Source: Maribacter sp.
GTDB lineage: Bacteria > Bacteroidota > Bacteroidia > Flavobacteriales > Flavobacteriaceae
Reading direction: 5' to 3'
Length of the DNA stretch: 64,000 nucleotides
NCBI RefSeq assembly: GCF_016744255.1
Contig: NZ_JADGES010000003.1
Location: 41,513-105,512, forward strand
Shown: positions 9,107 to 16,957 of the stretch, piece by piece
How the letters are laid out: the number at the start of each line of letters is the position of its first letter
How positions within the stretch are numbered: the first letter of the stretch is position 1
Translations under genes and position numbers: made by a program
The notes under the pieces: model-generated
Database searches by the model: none
What the model was told of the DNA's origin: nothing
Seen by the model: only the letters and a program-made list of their open reading frames with translations

Positions 9107-9466
9107 TTATTTCCAGAACTTTTTATCCTTTACCTGGTAAGCATCTAAGAGAACTTCTTTTAGAATAGTATCTTGTATTTCTTCCAATGTAGTGTAGCGT
9201 AAGGATTTCATAACTTTTCTGCCTGCAGTTACCATTAACTCCGTATGGACTGTTAAGTGCCCTCCATTCCAAAACCCTATATCTACATAATTTTTACTTT
9301 TATTTAAATAACAAAAAGGCCTTCCGTTAACATAATAGAAAGGAACCTTGTATTTGTATTTTAATTCTACATCCGAGATAGTATGCTCAATTATCATCTG
9401 AACATGTAATAAGATACTTCTAAAAGGTTCTGTTTGCTGAAGAATGTAGTTTTCTGCTGGGTTCAT
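9107..9466 (-). CDS. DUF1801 (YdhG-like) small protein
   Basis: The 119 residues match the DUF1801 fold. They open with NPAENYILQQTEPFRSILLHVQMII and continue with an aromatic core (ELKYKYKVPFYYVNGRPFCYLN, DIGFWNGGHL) and a C-terminal KVMKSLRYTTLEEI. There is no signal peptide, so it is cytoplasmic. Function is unknown; related proteins are frataxin-like in fold. It converges with the preceding gene, separated by 30 bp, and is divergent from the membrane-protein operon at 9563. Confidence 0.8.
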   Translation of the reverse strand: MNPAENYILQQTEPFRSILLHVQMIIEHTISDVELKYKYKVPFYYVNGRPFCYLNKSKNYVDIGFWNGGHLTVHTELMVTAGRKVMKSLRYTTLEEIQDTILKEVLLDAYQVKDKKFWK

Positions 9467-9512
9467 AATTCAATTTAAATTATATAATTGAATTAAAAAA
9501 CTAAAAAAAGAA

Positions 9513-9542
9513 TTGCTTGGTTATAAAAATATATTAACTTTG
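9513..9542 (+). promoter_or_regulatory. Bacteroidota-type promoter of the 9.5-13.5 kb operon
   Basis: TAACTTTG (9535-9542) matches TAnnTTTG exactly. TTG (9513-9515) is 19 bp upstream. Transcription would begin around 9548, inside the AAAGTACTTT palindrome and only about 15 nt before the ATG at 9563. Confidence 0.65.
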
Positions 9543-9548
9543 TATTTC

Positions 9549-9558
9549 AAAGTACTTT
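9549..9558. promoter_or_regulatory. AAAGTACTTT palindrome over the transcription start, candidate operator
   Basis: A perfect 10-bp palindrome covers the predicted start point of the operon, where a repressor would block initiation. The same word recurs at 10551-10560 upstream of the COQ4-like gene, on the other side of the winged-helix regulator gene. Autoregulation by that regulator is inferred. Confidence 0.45.
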
Positions 9559-9562
9559 AAAT

Positions 9563-10195
9563 ATGGAGCAAAATAAATATTTAGAAGATATATCTGAAAT
9601 TAAGAATATGATGAGTCGTTCTTCTAGATTCATTTCCTTAAGTGGAATATCTGGAATCTTAGCAGGAATATATGCTTTAATAGGTGCTTATTTAGCACAT
9701 AGCATATTAGTAAAGAATCCGCTATATATGTTTTCGTCTAAAACAGATGTTACTAGATATAGCATGCTCAATCTTAACAATTTGTATTTTATTGCAATCG
9801 GTGTTATTATTGCTGCTGCAATTACTGGTGTACTATTAACTCTTAAAAAATCTAGAGAGAGTGGCGAAAAAATGTGGGATGTTACCAGTAAACGATTGGT
9901 TTTTAATTTCTTAATTCCCCTATTTACTGGTGGTCTTTTTTGCTTAAGCCTTATACAGAATGAAATATATGGTTTGGTTGCCCCTGCTACCTTATTATTT
10001 TATGGACTTGCCTGTGTTAATGCAAGTAAATACACATTAAGAGATGTTCGCTATTTGGGCTTTGCTAATATAATAATTGGTCTAATTGCTACACAGTTTA
10101 TAGGTTATGGTTTGTATTTTTGGGCCTTAGGTTTTGGCGTATTTCATATTCTCTATGGATCTATTATGTATTTTAAATATGATAAAAAGAATTAA
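9563..10195 (+). CDS. Integral membrane protein of unknown function
   Basis: The 210-residue protein has about six hydrophobic segments (for example SGILAGIYALIGAYLA, LYFIAIGVIIAAAITGVLLTL, LIPLFTGGLFCLSLI, FANIIIGLIATQFIGYGLYFWALGFGVFHILYG). It starts with a soluble N-terminal helix (KYLEDISEIKNMMSRSSRF). The type is often found directly ahead of a small winged-helix regulator in Flavobacteriia, as here (31 bp gap). A sensing or regulatory partnership with that protein is plausible but not shown by sequence. The start at 9563 follows a clear promoter. Confidence 0.75.
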   Translation: MEQNKYLEDISEIKNMMSRSSRFISLSGISGILAGIYALIGAYLAHSILVKNPLYMFSSKTDVTRYSMLNLNNLYFIAIGVIIAAAITGVLLTLKKSRESGEKMWDVTSKRLVFNFLIPLFTGGLFCLSLIQNEIYGLVAPATLLFYGLACVNASKYTLRDVRYLGFANIIIGLIATQFIGYGLYFWALGFGVFHILYGSIMYFKYDKKN

Positions 10196-10226
10196 AAAAG
10201 ACCTTAACCGTATTTAAGCACCAACT

Positions 10227-10517
10227 ATGAGCTTAATTGACAATATAAACAAAGCTTTCGACCATAGAATAAGACTAGGCATAATGTCTATTCTAATGGT
10301 TAATGATTATGCCGATTTTAATATGCTGAAAGAAATGTTAGGAGCCACGGATGGTAATCTGGCTAGCCATACCAAAGCTTTAGAAAAGGAGACATATATT
10401 AAAGTTGAAAAACAGTTTATAGGAAGAAAACCAAATACCAGGTATTCTACAACTCCTTTAGGAAAGGCTGCTTTTAAAAAACACATCAACGCGTTAGAAA
10501 AATTAATAGGAAAGTGA
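10227..10517 (+). CDS. Winged-helix transcriptional regulator (HTH_34/ArsR-MarR-like)
   Basis: A 96-residue single-domain regulator. The pattern FDHRIRLGIMSILMVNDYADFNMLKEMLGATDGNLASHTKALEKETYIKVEKQF is a winged helix with recognition helix around GNLASHTKALE and a wing RKPNTRYSTTPLGKAAF. It matches the small winged-helix family found in Bacteroidota and archaea. It has no extra ligand domain, so sensing must come through the winged helix or a partner such as the preceding membrane protein. Candidate operators carrying AAAGTACTTT flank its gene at 9549 and 10551. Confidence 0.85.
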   Translation: MSLIDNINKAFDHRIRLGIMSILMVNDYADFNMLKEMLGATDGNLASHTKALEKETYIKVEKQFIGRKPNTRYSTTPLGKAAFKKHINALEKLIGK

Positions 10518-10537
10518 TATCTATTTTTTTAATATTT

Positions 10538-10560
10538 TACTTTGAAATTAAAAGTACTTT
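10538..10560. promoter_or_regulatory. Tandem TACTTT/AAAGTA inverted repeats upstream of the COQ4-like gene
   Basis: TACTTT at 10538-10543 and AAAGTA at 10551-10556 form an inverted repeat with a 7-bp spacer. The right half continues into the perfect palindrome AAAGTACTTT (10551-10560). This lies 11 bp before the ATG at 10572 and repeats the word seen over the operon promoter at 9549. It is probably bound by the same regulator. Confidence 0.4.
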
Positions 10561-10571
10561 GAAGTATACAA

Positions 10572-11027
10572 ATGAGAGTGAAATTATTAGAAATATTATA
10601 TGAATGGAGTAAAAAACCATACCAAAAAATTATGAAAACTAATCTGCCTTGGAACATTTCAGAAGCGGAACTAAAGCACTACCACAAAGAAAGTCTTGGG
10701 TATCATTTAAGACAGTTTCTAAAGGGTAACAACTTCCAAGTACAAGCCAAGCTAGAAAACCATGATATATTTCATATTCTTACAAACACAGGCACTACGG
10801 TACATGAAGAGATTAGCATGCAATATTACCTTTTAGGTAATGGCAAGCGCAGTATCTATTTATTTACTGTCATAGTATTAGGTACTACTTTATTCCCCGA
10901 TTATATCTCCTTATTTATCAAAGCATATAAACGAGGGAAAGCAGCCCATCCTTTCTATCCGCTAAATTTCCTAAAAATGCTACAACAGCCAACAGAAAGA
11001 ATAAAATCAACTTTTAAAATTCAATAA
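10572..11027 (+). CDS. COQ4-like protein
   Basis: The 151 residues resemble the COQ4 family, which in eukaryotes organises coenzyme Q synthesis. The core ENHDIFHILTNTGTTVHEEISMQYYLLGNG carries the HD...H...E arrangement typical of the family's metal site (HDxxH-like with a following Glu). The next stretch, KRSIYLFTVIVLGTTLFPDY, is a hydrophobic membrane-proximal segment. Flavobacteria normally use menaquinone, so a direct role in ubiquinone synthesis is unlikely; a lipid or quinone-binding role is inference. It has its own putative operator and is followed 12 bp later by a DUF4173-like gene. Confidence 0.65.
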   Translation: MRVKLLEILYEWSKKPYQKIMKTNLPWNISEAELKHYHKESLGYHLRQFLKGNNFQVQAKLENHDIFHILTNTGTTVHEEISMQYYLLGNGKRSIYLFTVIVLGTTLFPDYISLFIKAYKRGKAAHPFYPLNFLKMLQQPTERIKSTFKIQ

Positions 11028-11039
11028 AACTATACTTTT

Positions 11040-12440
11040 ATGAATACTCCTATTAAATCTATTTTATCCGCGCTTGCCTTTAGTTTTTTGTTTTACAGTA
11101 AAAGCTTAGGTTTAAATTTATTTTTAATTTCTATACTTGTCGTTAGCCTATTAATGACCTTAAAAAAAGAGCATTATACTTCTTGGAAATTTCCAGTTAT
11201 ATATTTAATTAGTGCTTTACTGGTTTTTATAAACCCTACAAATTACACCATATTTGTTCATTTAATGGCATTCCTCCTATTCATTGGAAAATCTATAGCC
11301 CCTAATAGTCCTATTTACCTCTCTTGGTCTATAGGTGTTATGAATATGATAGTTGCTTCTGCTATAAATTATAACGAACGTACTAAGAGTCCTGAAATTT
11401 CTAAAAAATTAATTTCAAATACTTCCATAAACTATATAAAAGGGGTTATTGCTGCTATTTTTCTCCTTTTTACATTCTCTTTATTATACAAAAATGCCAA
11501 TCCCGTTTTTAATGAATTACTCAATCAGATAAGTTTTAACTTTATCCGTATTCCTTGGCTATTTTTTACACTTATTGGGTATGTTCTATTCCAACATATA
11601 TTACGTCCTTACAATCCTAAAGATTTAATAGAACAGGATAAAAAAATAGGAAACAGCCTTGAAAAACCAACACAATCATTTTTATTAAAAACTCTTAAAC
11701 AAATAAAGGAAGAACACACCTTAGGGAGCATCATTTTTATTGCTCTAAATATATTGCTGGTATTTTTCTTAGCTACTGATATTATTTATTTGTTGCAAGA
11801 AAACTCAAGTACAAACGCTTCCTATTCCTCCTCTGTTCATCAAGGAATTTACGCCTTAATGTTTTCTATTATCTGCGCTATCATCTTAATTTTATATTTC
11901 TTTAGAGGAAACCTAAATTTTTATAAAAAAAACAAACAATTAAAAGCTCTAACTTTCTTATGGATAGGCCTTAATATTACTTTAGCATTATTTACCTGTA
12001 TAAAGAACTATCAATACGTAGAGGCTCTTGGGCTAACTTATAAACGCATTGGAGTATTTGTTTATATAGGACTTACTCTCATTGGTCTAATTACAACTTA
12101 CATCAAAGTAAACCAATTAAAAAATTTCTACTTTCTTCTCCGTACGAATATTGCAATACTATTTTATTGTCTTTTTATAAGTGCACTAGTTCCATGGGAT
12201 AATGCCATTACAGAGTACAATTTAACACAATTACAACATCCGGATATTAACTATTTAATAAAGTTAGGGAAAACTAATAGCACACAATTACACAACTATT
12301 CTTTAAGCAACAAAGTTGAAATAAAAGAAAGAGAATTAGAACGTATAAACTCTAAATACGCCTCCTTTACAAAAACAGAATCGGAACGCACATGGCAAGA
12401 ATACACCCTCTATCAATTAACAGATAATGGTAATAAGTAA
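11040..12440 (+). CDS. DUF4173/DUF4153-like polytopic membrane protein
   Basis: A 466-residue protein with about 10-12 hydrophobic segments and a soluble C-terminal tail after residue ~395 (LTQLQHPDINYLIKLGK, LERINSKYASFTKTESERTWQEYTLYQL). The overall pattern, with PIYLSWSIGVMNMIVASAIN and IPWLFFTLIGYVLFQHILRPY, fits the DUF4173 family frequently encoded beside small winged-helix regulators in Bacteroidota. Biochemical function is unknown. Its stop overlaps the start of the next gene by one base (TAATG), indicating translational coupling. Confidence 0.7.
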   Translation: MNTPIKSILSALAFSFLFYSKSLGLNLFLISILVVSLLMTLKKEHYTSWKFPVIYLISALLVFINPTNYTIFVHLMAFLLFIGKSIAPNSPIYLSWSIGVMNMIVASAINYNERTKSPEISKKLISNTSINYIKGVIAAIFLLFTFSLLYKNANPVFNELLNQISFNFIRIPWLFFTLIGYVLFQHILRPYNPKDLIEQDKKIGNSLEKPTQSFLLKTLKQIKEEHTLGSIIFIALNILLVFFLATDIIYLLQENSSTNASYSSSVHQGIYALMFSIICAIILILYFFRGNLNFYKKNKQLKALTFLWIGLNITLALFTCIKNYQYVEALGLTYKRIGVFVYIGLTLIGLITTYIKVNQLKNFYFLLRTNIAILFYCLFISALVPWDNAITEYNLTQLQHPDINYLIKLGKTNSTQLHNYSLSNKVEIKERELERINSKYASFTKTESERTWQEYTLYQLTDNGNK

Positions 12441-12736
12441 TGAAGTATTTTACACTTACACATCACCAAAGGGCAGCAAAATTGGTCATTTTATGCTTTG
12501 CGCTAGGTAATTTCATATTCCTGTTATTATTAATATCTAAGCATAAATTTATTCTTATGTTAGGTGTGCTATTCCTATGTCTTTTTATCCTTAGCAACTC
12601 CATCGCGTTGTTTACCATATTTATAAATATGCTAACCAAATCAAAAAAAATGCAAGAGCATATTACAATACTGTTTCTATTATTACTCAACTGGCCAATT
12701 GCAGGACTATACGTGTATTTTATTATAAAAGTATAA
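12440..12736 (+). CDS. Small three-helix membrane protein
   Basis: 98 residues with three hydrophobic segments (LVILCFALGNFIFLLLLI, FILMLGVLFLCLFILSNSIALFTIFI, ITILFLLLLNWPIAGLYVYFII). The start codon overlaps the preceding stop (TAATG), so it is co-translated with the DUF4173-like protein and may be its partner. No family recognised. Confidence 0.7.
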   Translation: MKYFTLTHHQRAAKLVILCFALGNFIFLLLLISKHKFILMLGVLFLCLFILSNSIALFTIFINMLTKSKKMQEHITILFLLLLNWPIAGLYVYFIIKV

Positions 12737-12797
12737 ATGAGGCACAAACCCAAAAAGAAAGATATTTCTTACAACAAAAATATACAACAAACGTTTT

Positions 12798-13475
12798 ATG
12801 AATACCCCAAATTTTAATATTTACAAAATGAAGCCTACATATTTACGTATTAACCCGTATTACGGCAGATTGGCATTGCTTACATTGTTAGGCACTTTGG
12901 TATTAATTTACCGTGTAGCGACTACACAAACTATACTCTTTACTTTTCTTTTGTGGAATCTTTTTTTAGCACTTCTACCTTTAATAATTTCAAAGATTAT
13001 TAGGTATAATACTAAAGTAAACTCTTCTAATACGGCAATGGTTATTCTATTTGGTATTTGGATACTATTTTTACCTAATAGCCCTTATATAATTACTGAT
13101 TTCATCCATTTAGAAACGGGTATTTCTACGATGTGGATAGACCTATTTATGCTCTTTATTTTTGCTTTAAATGGTGTATTATTAGGAACACTTTCTATGG
13201 TAGATATGTTTCATTCTATTACCAAAAAATACAATCAAAAAATTGCTGCCATTACTTTATTTACAGCTTGCTATTTAAGTGGTTTTGGTGTTTTTATTGG
13301 CCGTTTTCTACGCTTTAACTCATGGGACATAGTAGCCCGCCCAAAAATTTTACTCTATTGTCTTTACAAATGCCTGTTCTTATATGAAGCTTGGTTATGG
13401 GCTATTGGTTTTGGTAGCTTTATGTGGATTTCCTTTTTGGTTCTTAAACCTCTTTTAAAAACTAAAAATTCTTAA
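12798..13475 (+). CDS. DUF1361 integral membrane protein
   Basis: The 225-residue protein has about six membrane helices and the DUF1361 hallmarks: LFLPNSPYIITDFIHLE after the third helix, GRFLRFNSWD in the middle, and a final FGSFMWISFLVLKPL. Function is unknown. An alternative start, ATG 12828 (MKPTYLRINPYYG), would remove ten residues, has an A-rich leader and is at least as plausible. It ends five bases before the convergent dehydrogenase-like gene. Confidence 0.8.
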   Translation: MNTPNFNIYKMKPTYLRINPYYGRLALLTLLGTLVLIYRVATTQTILFTFLLWNLFLALLPLIISKIIRYNTKVNSSNTAMVILFGIWILFLPNSPYIITDFIHLETGISTMWIDLFMLFIFALNGVLLGTLSMVDMFHSITKKYNQKIAAITLFTACYLSGFGVFIGRFLRFNSWDIVARPKILLYCLYKCLFLYEAWLWAIGFGSFMWISFLVLKPLLKTKNS

Positions 13476-13479
13476 AAAA

Positions 13480-14685
13480 TTATTCTTTACCGTCTACAAA
13501 ATCTTGTAAATACGCATACCTTTCTGTAAGTTTTCCATTTTGTGTCATTCTTGCTCTTTGAAGAACTCCATCGGTATCGTTATTAAAAAAGGCCGGAATT
13601 ACATGCTTTGCAAATGCTTCTCCAAAACCAATACTCGCGTCTCTAGGAAGCTCGCATGGCAGGTTATCTACGGCCATTACGGCTATTGCATTAGCATCTT
13701 TAAAATCTGATTCTGTTTCTGATACTGGCTCATAACCATATACAGGGTCTGCAATAGTAGACGGTCGAATAGTTGTTGCCACAGGACCATCAATATCACA
13801 ACTTACATCTGCAACCACTTTTATTTTAAATTCAGGATGCTTTGCGTCTTCTCTTGTAAATAAATATGGGGCACCCTCTCCATAAAAGTGACCTGCTATA
13901 TAAAAATCTGTTACTTTAGCAAAACGGGTAAAATTAGTTTTGTACTCCTCTGGATTAGCAAAAAAATCACCTAGACTACCTTGTTCTCCATCTTTACGTG
14001 TATTATATTCCGATGCATCTATCTGGCAATAAACAGGCTCCTTAAATTCCCCTTGTAAATACTCTTTTACATTTACCTTAGTTATATGCATGGCATCTAG
14101 CATTTCCTTTGCACCATTCCCCACTCTACCATTTCCAGTAAGCAAAATCTTTATGTTCGGAAGCTTTATACTGCGCAGCTCTTTTATTAAATCATCTTGA
14201 TCTATTAAACTCTCCGCTTTTGGCAGATGAAACAAATCGTACTTTAAACCATAAGTTTTAATCCCATTATAAGCACCTACTATTCCGGCATATCGACCAA
14301 AAGCTACGACACGCTGCTCTTTTGTATTGGTTATTACTTCATGGTCATACATTTCTATATTTTTCTTCAATATAGTACGTAATAGCTCCCTATTATAGGG
14401 TTGCTTTTTTATAGTGTGGGAGAAAAAAAAATATTTTTTATTCGGAATTAGGGCTTCCATAGGAACTTCTTTTACACCAATCAGAACATCGCACTCTGCC
14501 ATATTGTCGGATAAAGACAGACCTGCTTCCACGTACTCTTCATCTTTAAAAACACGAATTGGCGAAGGTTCCACAAGAATCTCTGCGTCTAAAAACCTAC
14601 CCGTCAATTCTTTACATGCCTTTGGTGATAAAACCACACGACGGTCTGGTGGATTTTTACGCTCTTGAATAATTCCGAATTTCAT
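13480..14685 (-). CDS. Saccharopine/alanine dehydrogenase-like NAD(P)-dependent oxidoreductase
   Basis: The 401-residue enzyme has the two-domain alanine dehydrogenase/transhydrogenase N-terminal fold. The N-terminal KFGIIQERKNPPDRRVVLSP contains the Lys/Arg substrate-binding pattern, and GVKEVP and HTIKKQP match the lysine-forming saccharopine dehydrogenase branch. The nucleotide-binding domain carries ILLTGNGRVGNGAKEML. A later segment, VVADVSCDIDGPVATTIRPSTIADPVYGY, is typical of the saccharopine dehydrogenase-like group in Bacteroidota. Whether it acts on saccharopine, alanine or another amino acid cannot be told. It is transcribed alone, divergent from tmRNA. Confidence 0.8.
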   Translation of the reverse strand: MKFGIIQERKNPPDRRVVLSPKACKELTGRFLDAEILVEPSPIRVFKDEEYVEAGLSLSDNMAECDVLIGVKEVPMEALIPNKKYFFFSHTIKKQPYNRELLRTILKKNIEMYDHEVITNTKEQRVVAFGRYAGIVGAYNGIKTYGLKYDLFHLPKAESLIDQDDLIKELRSIKLPNIKILLTGNGRVGNGAKEMLDAMHITKVNVKEYLQGEFKEPVYCQIDASEYNTRKDGEQGSLGDFFANPEEYKTNFTRFAKVTDFYIAGHFYGEGAPYLFTREDAKHPEFKIKVVADVSCDIDGPVATTIRPSTIADPVYGYEPVSETESDFKDANAIAVMAVDNLPCELPRDASIGFGEAFAKHVIPAFFNNDTDGVLQRARMTQNGKLTERYAYLQDFVDGKE

Positions 14686-14768
14686 AAATATATTTTTATA
14701 ACTTATTACGATGCAAAAGTTTTAAATATAACAAAATAGAACTGCTGTAACAAAACTTTTTTTTGGAA

Positions 14769-14788
14769 TACTTTTTGAAGTACCTTTG
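14769..14788 (+). promoter_or_regulatory. TAnnTTTG box with adjoining TACTT-TTTG-AAGTA inverted repeat upstream of tmRNA
   Basis: TACCTTTG (14781-14788) matches the -7 consensus; TTTG at 14762-14765 is 15 bp upstream, slightly short for a -33 element. TACTT and AAGTA (14769-14782) form an inverted repeat resembling the half sites at 9549 and 10551. It is about 130 bp ahead of mature tmRNA, which would mean a long 5' leader, so the tmRNA assignment is uncertain. Confidence 0.3.
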
Positions 14789-14916
14789 TAAGCTACTTCT
14801 ACTATTGCTAATTTATAAATGCATTTATTGCAATAAATAAGATTGCAAATATAAAGTAAAGTTCCTTGAAAAAAATAATGGTTTTGGGTGTTTTTAAATA
14901 CCTAATTAAACATTAA

Positions 14917-15311
14917 GGGGCCGACTGGTTTTGACAGCGAGACTAATTGGAATATAAGCATGCCGAGCTTTGTTATGTGGCTCGTTAATCTCATGTTACA
15001 CACTTTTAATAGGCGAAAATAATTACGCTCTTGCCGCTTAATCTGAATTATAGTAAGATAAGCCTCGTCTCTACCAGGTAGAGAAGCGAGATGTCCCTGA
15101 ATAGCCTCTGTCGACGGCGATTCAACTCGGGGCACCATAAATGTCGATATAAGGATATTGTTGCTTTGGCAGTATCACTAAAACTTAAAGAAGCTAAGTA
15201 TGTATTGGGCTGTTTCTAGTCAGGTACGTATCGAAAACCAAATAGAAACTAAGCATGAAGAAAGTATTTTAATTACTTGTTTGGACGAGGGTTCGATTCC
15301 CTCCGGCTCCA
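14917..15311 (+). ncRNA. ssrA: tmRNA (transfer-messenger RNA)
   Basis: tmRNA rescues stalled ribosomes together with SmpB. The 5' end GGGGCCGACTGGTTTTGACA and the 3' end GGTTCGATTCCCTCCGGCTCC form the tRNA-like domain: GGGGCCG pairs with CGGCTCC and the T-loop reads GGTTCGATTCC. The tag reading frame is at 15012-15041 and encodes GENNYALAA followed by TAA, the usual Bacteroidota form ending in ALAA. The discriminator base is A at 15311 and the next bases are CTA, so the CCA tail is not encoded and must be added enzymatically. A terminator hairpin follows at 15339. Confidence 0.95.
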
Positions 15312-15338
15312 CTAAAATGGTATCTACCAAAAACAAAA

Positions 15339-15370
15339 AACCTGTAATCTTATGATTTACAGGTTTTTTA
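15339..15370 (+). terminator. Terminator of tmRNA
   Basis: AACCTGTAA (15339-15347) pairs with TTACAGGTT (15357-15365), with A residues before and a T run after. The stem is nearly the same as that of the terminator at 26161. Confidence 0.8.
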
Positions 15371-15565
15371 TTTACTCCCATTTGGCATAAAAAAATATTG
15401 CTGAAAAATTTTCTTTTTTTATATCTTTTTTATCATTAGAGATGAATACTGCGCTAAGAAAGAAAAGCCAGATTACACCTAATAATTATGGGAGGCGAGC
15501 ATCCATAAGTTTTAATCGAAAAATAGATTCACCCAAATGAGATTCTCGAATGAACAAGTTGAAAG

Positions 15566-15609
15566 AAAAAGGTGTTAAAATACCACAATACTTTTAACCT
15601 TAAAACACC
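15566..15609 (-). terminator. Weak terminator after the TonB-PepSY operon
   Basis: On the minus strand GGTGTT and AACACC can pair around an AT-rich loop, followed by CTTTTTCTTTC. It lies 35 bp past the stop of the PepSY gene. The stem is short and the loop large, so this is tentative. Confidence 0.35.
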
Positions 15610-15643
15610 AGAAACTATTCTATTAGACTTAAATCATAAACTA

Positions 15644-16954
15644 TTATTTTCTAAATTCTCTTAAGCTTATAATTTTGTTTAAACGATACACAAAAATATA
15701 ATATCCTAACGCTATAAAAATAGACCAACCTATACTTATTATAAAAACCGACTTCAATGAAGCTCTATATTTCGTTATAATAATGGCATACATGAAAAAT
15801 AAAATGATTGCAAAGAAAACCCAATTCGCATATTTCCAAGCTCCCATAACTTTTGTTCCTTCATTTTTTTGCTTTATTCTTTTCCTCTTCAAAGTAATCC
15901 AAATACCAGATAATACTAATGACGATATTCCAAGCCCTGCAAAAAACCAAATTATTTTAGTTGCTAAGCCTCCCCAATAACCAAAATGTAAAGGGTCCGC
16001 AATATCATTAAACCACATTAGTGTGCTTATCTTGTTTGCGTTTTGAACTTTTAAAACTTTATACGTATTAGGATCTATATAAACTCGGTTAGCCCTTTGC
16101 CTAACAAGAGACACATCGGAATTCCCTCTTAAATAAATGACATCTTTTCTATTCTCGGATGGGGCAATACTGCCCACCTTAAAATTTAATATTTCTTGTT
16201 CTGCAATAGCCACTGCTTTATCATAATCTATGCTATAACTAATATTGGCAACACTATCTACATTTTTTGGAGTGTTTACATCTGGGTAACGCGGATTTAC
16301 AGCACTCCCTAAATTGCCAATATTAGCTCGTTCCATAAAATACCACATTCCTGTCACGGAAAATACTATTGTAAACGGAATTGACCATAAGCCTACCAAT
16401 CTGTGAAGACTTCTATAAAAAACAAGACTTCCCTTTCCCGTTTGAATCTTGAATAATTTTTTCCACCATTTTTTATAGAACACCAATGCTGTTACCATAG
16501 AAATGAACAGCAGAAATCCGAATATTAATACTGTAAAATTTCCTATTTGAAAAGGTATAAATAAAAAATAGTGCAAGTCTCTAAAAAAACGTTGAAAAGT
16601 AAGATTTGCACTCCCTTGTATTTTTCCGGTATATGGATTTGCAAGGACATACGTTTTGCCAGAAATACCATCATCCATATAAATAATATCGCATAAATAA
16701 GGCTCCTCTGACCGCATCCAATAGGTGACCTTTCCATTGGGATATTCTTCTTTTAAATTTTCTAAAATATGATTTCTAGAAGCTACTTCTTTTTGAGGTA
16801 TTGCCCTTATTTCGGGGATAAACAGCCAATCCATCTCATGGCTAAGCGTAGCCAATGTGCCAGAAAAGCATACTATAAAAAATAGTATGCTTAACTTGAT
16901 ACCTATCCAACTATGGATTTTAAAAAAAAGTTTTTTATTAACTTTTAGCGTCAT
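15644..16954 (-). CDS. PepSY-associated TM helix protein (putative siderophore-iron reductase)
   Basis: The 436-residue inner-membrane protein has four main helices. The conserved His-bearing segments are KIHSWIGIKLSILFF (N-terminal), FFRDLHYFLF, YRSLHRLVGLWSIPF and DPLHFGYWGG. A periplasmic PepSY segment (DYDKAVAIAEQEILNFKVGSIAP) sits between helices 3 and 4, and an extra C-terminal helix pair ends it. Relatives act in periplasmic or inner-membrane reduction of ferric siderophores, and paired His residues may bind haem (family knowledge). It starts 3 bp after the siderophore-receptor gene, so it is in the same operon. It is the first of two such proteins in the window. Confidence 0.85.
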   Translation of the reverse strand: MTLKVNKKLFFKIHSWIGIKLSILFFIVCFSGTLATLSHEMDWLFIPEIRAIPQKEVASRNHILENLKEEYPNGKVTYWMRSEEPYLCDIIYMDDGISGKTYVLANPYTGKIQGSANLTFQRFFRDLHYFLFIPFQIGNFTVLIFGFLLFISMVTALVFYKKWWKKLFKIQTGKGSLVFYRSLHRLVGLWSIPFTIVFSVTGMWYFMERANIGNLGSAVNPRYPDVNTPKNVDSVANISYSIDYDKAVAIAEQEILNFKVGSIAPSENRKDVIYLRGNSDVSLVRQRANRVYIDPNTYKVLKVQNANKISTLMWFNDIADPLHFGYWGGLATKIIWFFAGLGISSLVLSGIWITLKRKRIKQKNEGTKVMGAWKYANWVFFAIILFFMYAIIITKYRASLKSVFIISIGWSIFIALGYYIFVYRLNKIISLREFRK

Positions 16955-16957
16955 TCC

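Larger units (their letters stand above)
15312..15643. other. Intergenic stretch between tmRNA and the PepSY gene
   Basis: It holds the tmRNA terminator (15339-15370) and a weaker minus-strand terminator (15566-15609). Between them I see no credible reading frame, no tRNA-like fold and no copy of the tmRNA 3' end that would mark an integrated element. Confidence 0.5.

Noticed and set aside
12737-12817. 26-codon frame between two membrane-protein genes
   Set aside because: Very basic short peptide that overlaps the start of the DUF1361 gene; no support beyond ATG and stop.
14902-15138. 78-codon frame on the minus strand
   Set aside because: It covers the 5' half of tmRNA and has no protein-like features.
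15290-15643. Possible integration site at the 3' end of tmRNA
   Set aside because: tmRNA is a common attachment site, but I find no integrase gene and no second copy of the 3' segment in the window.
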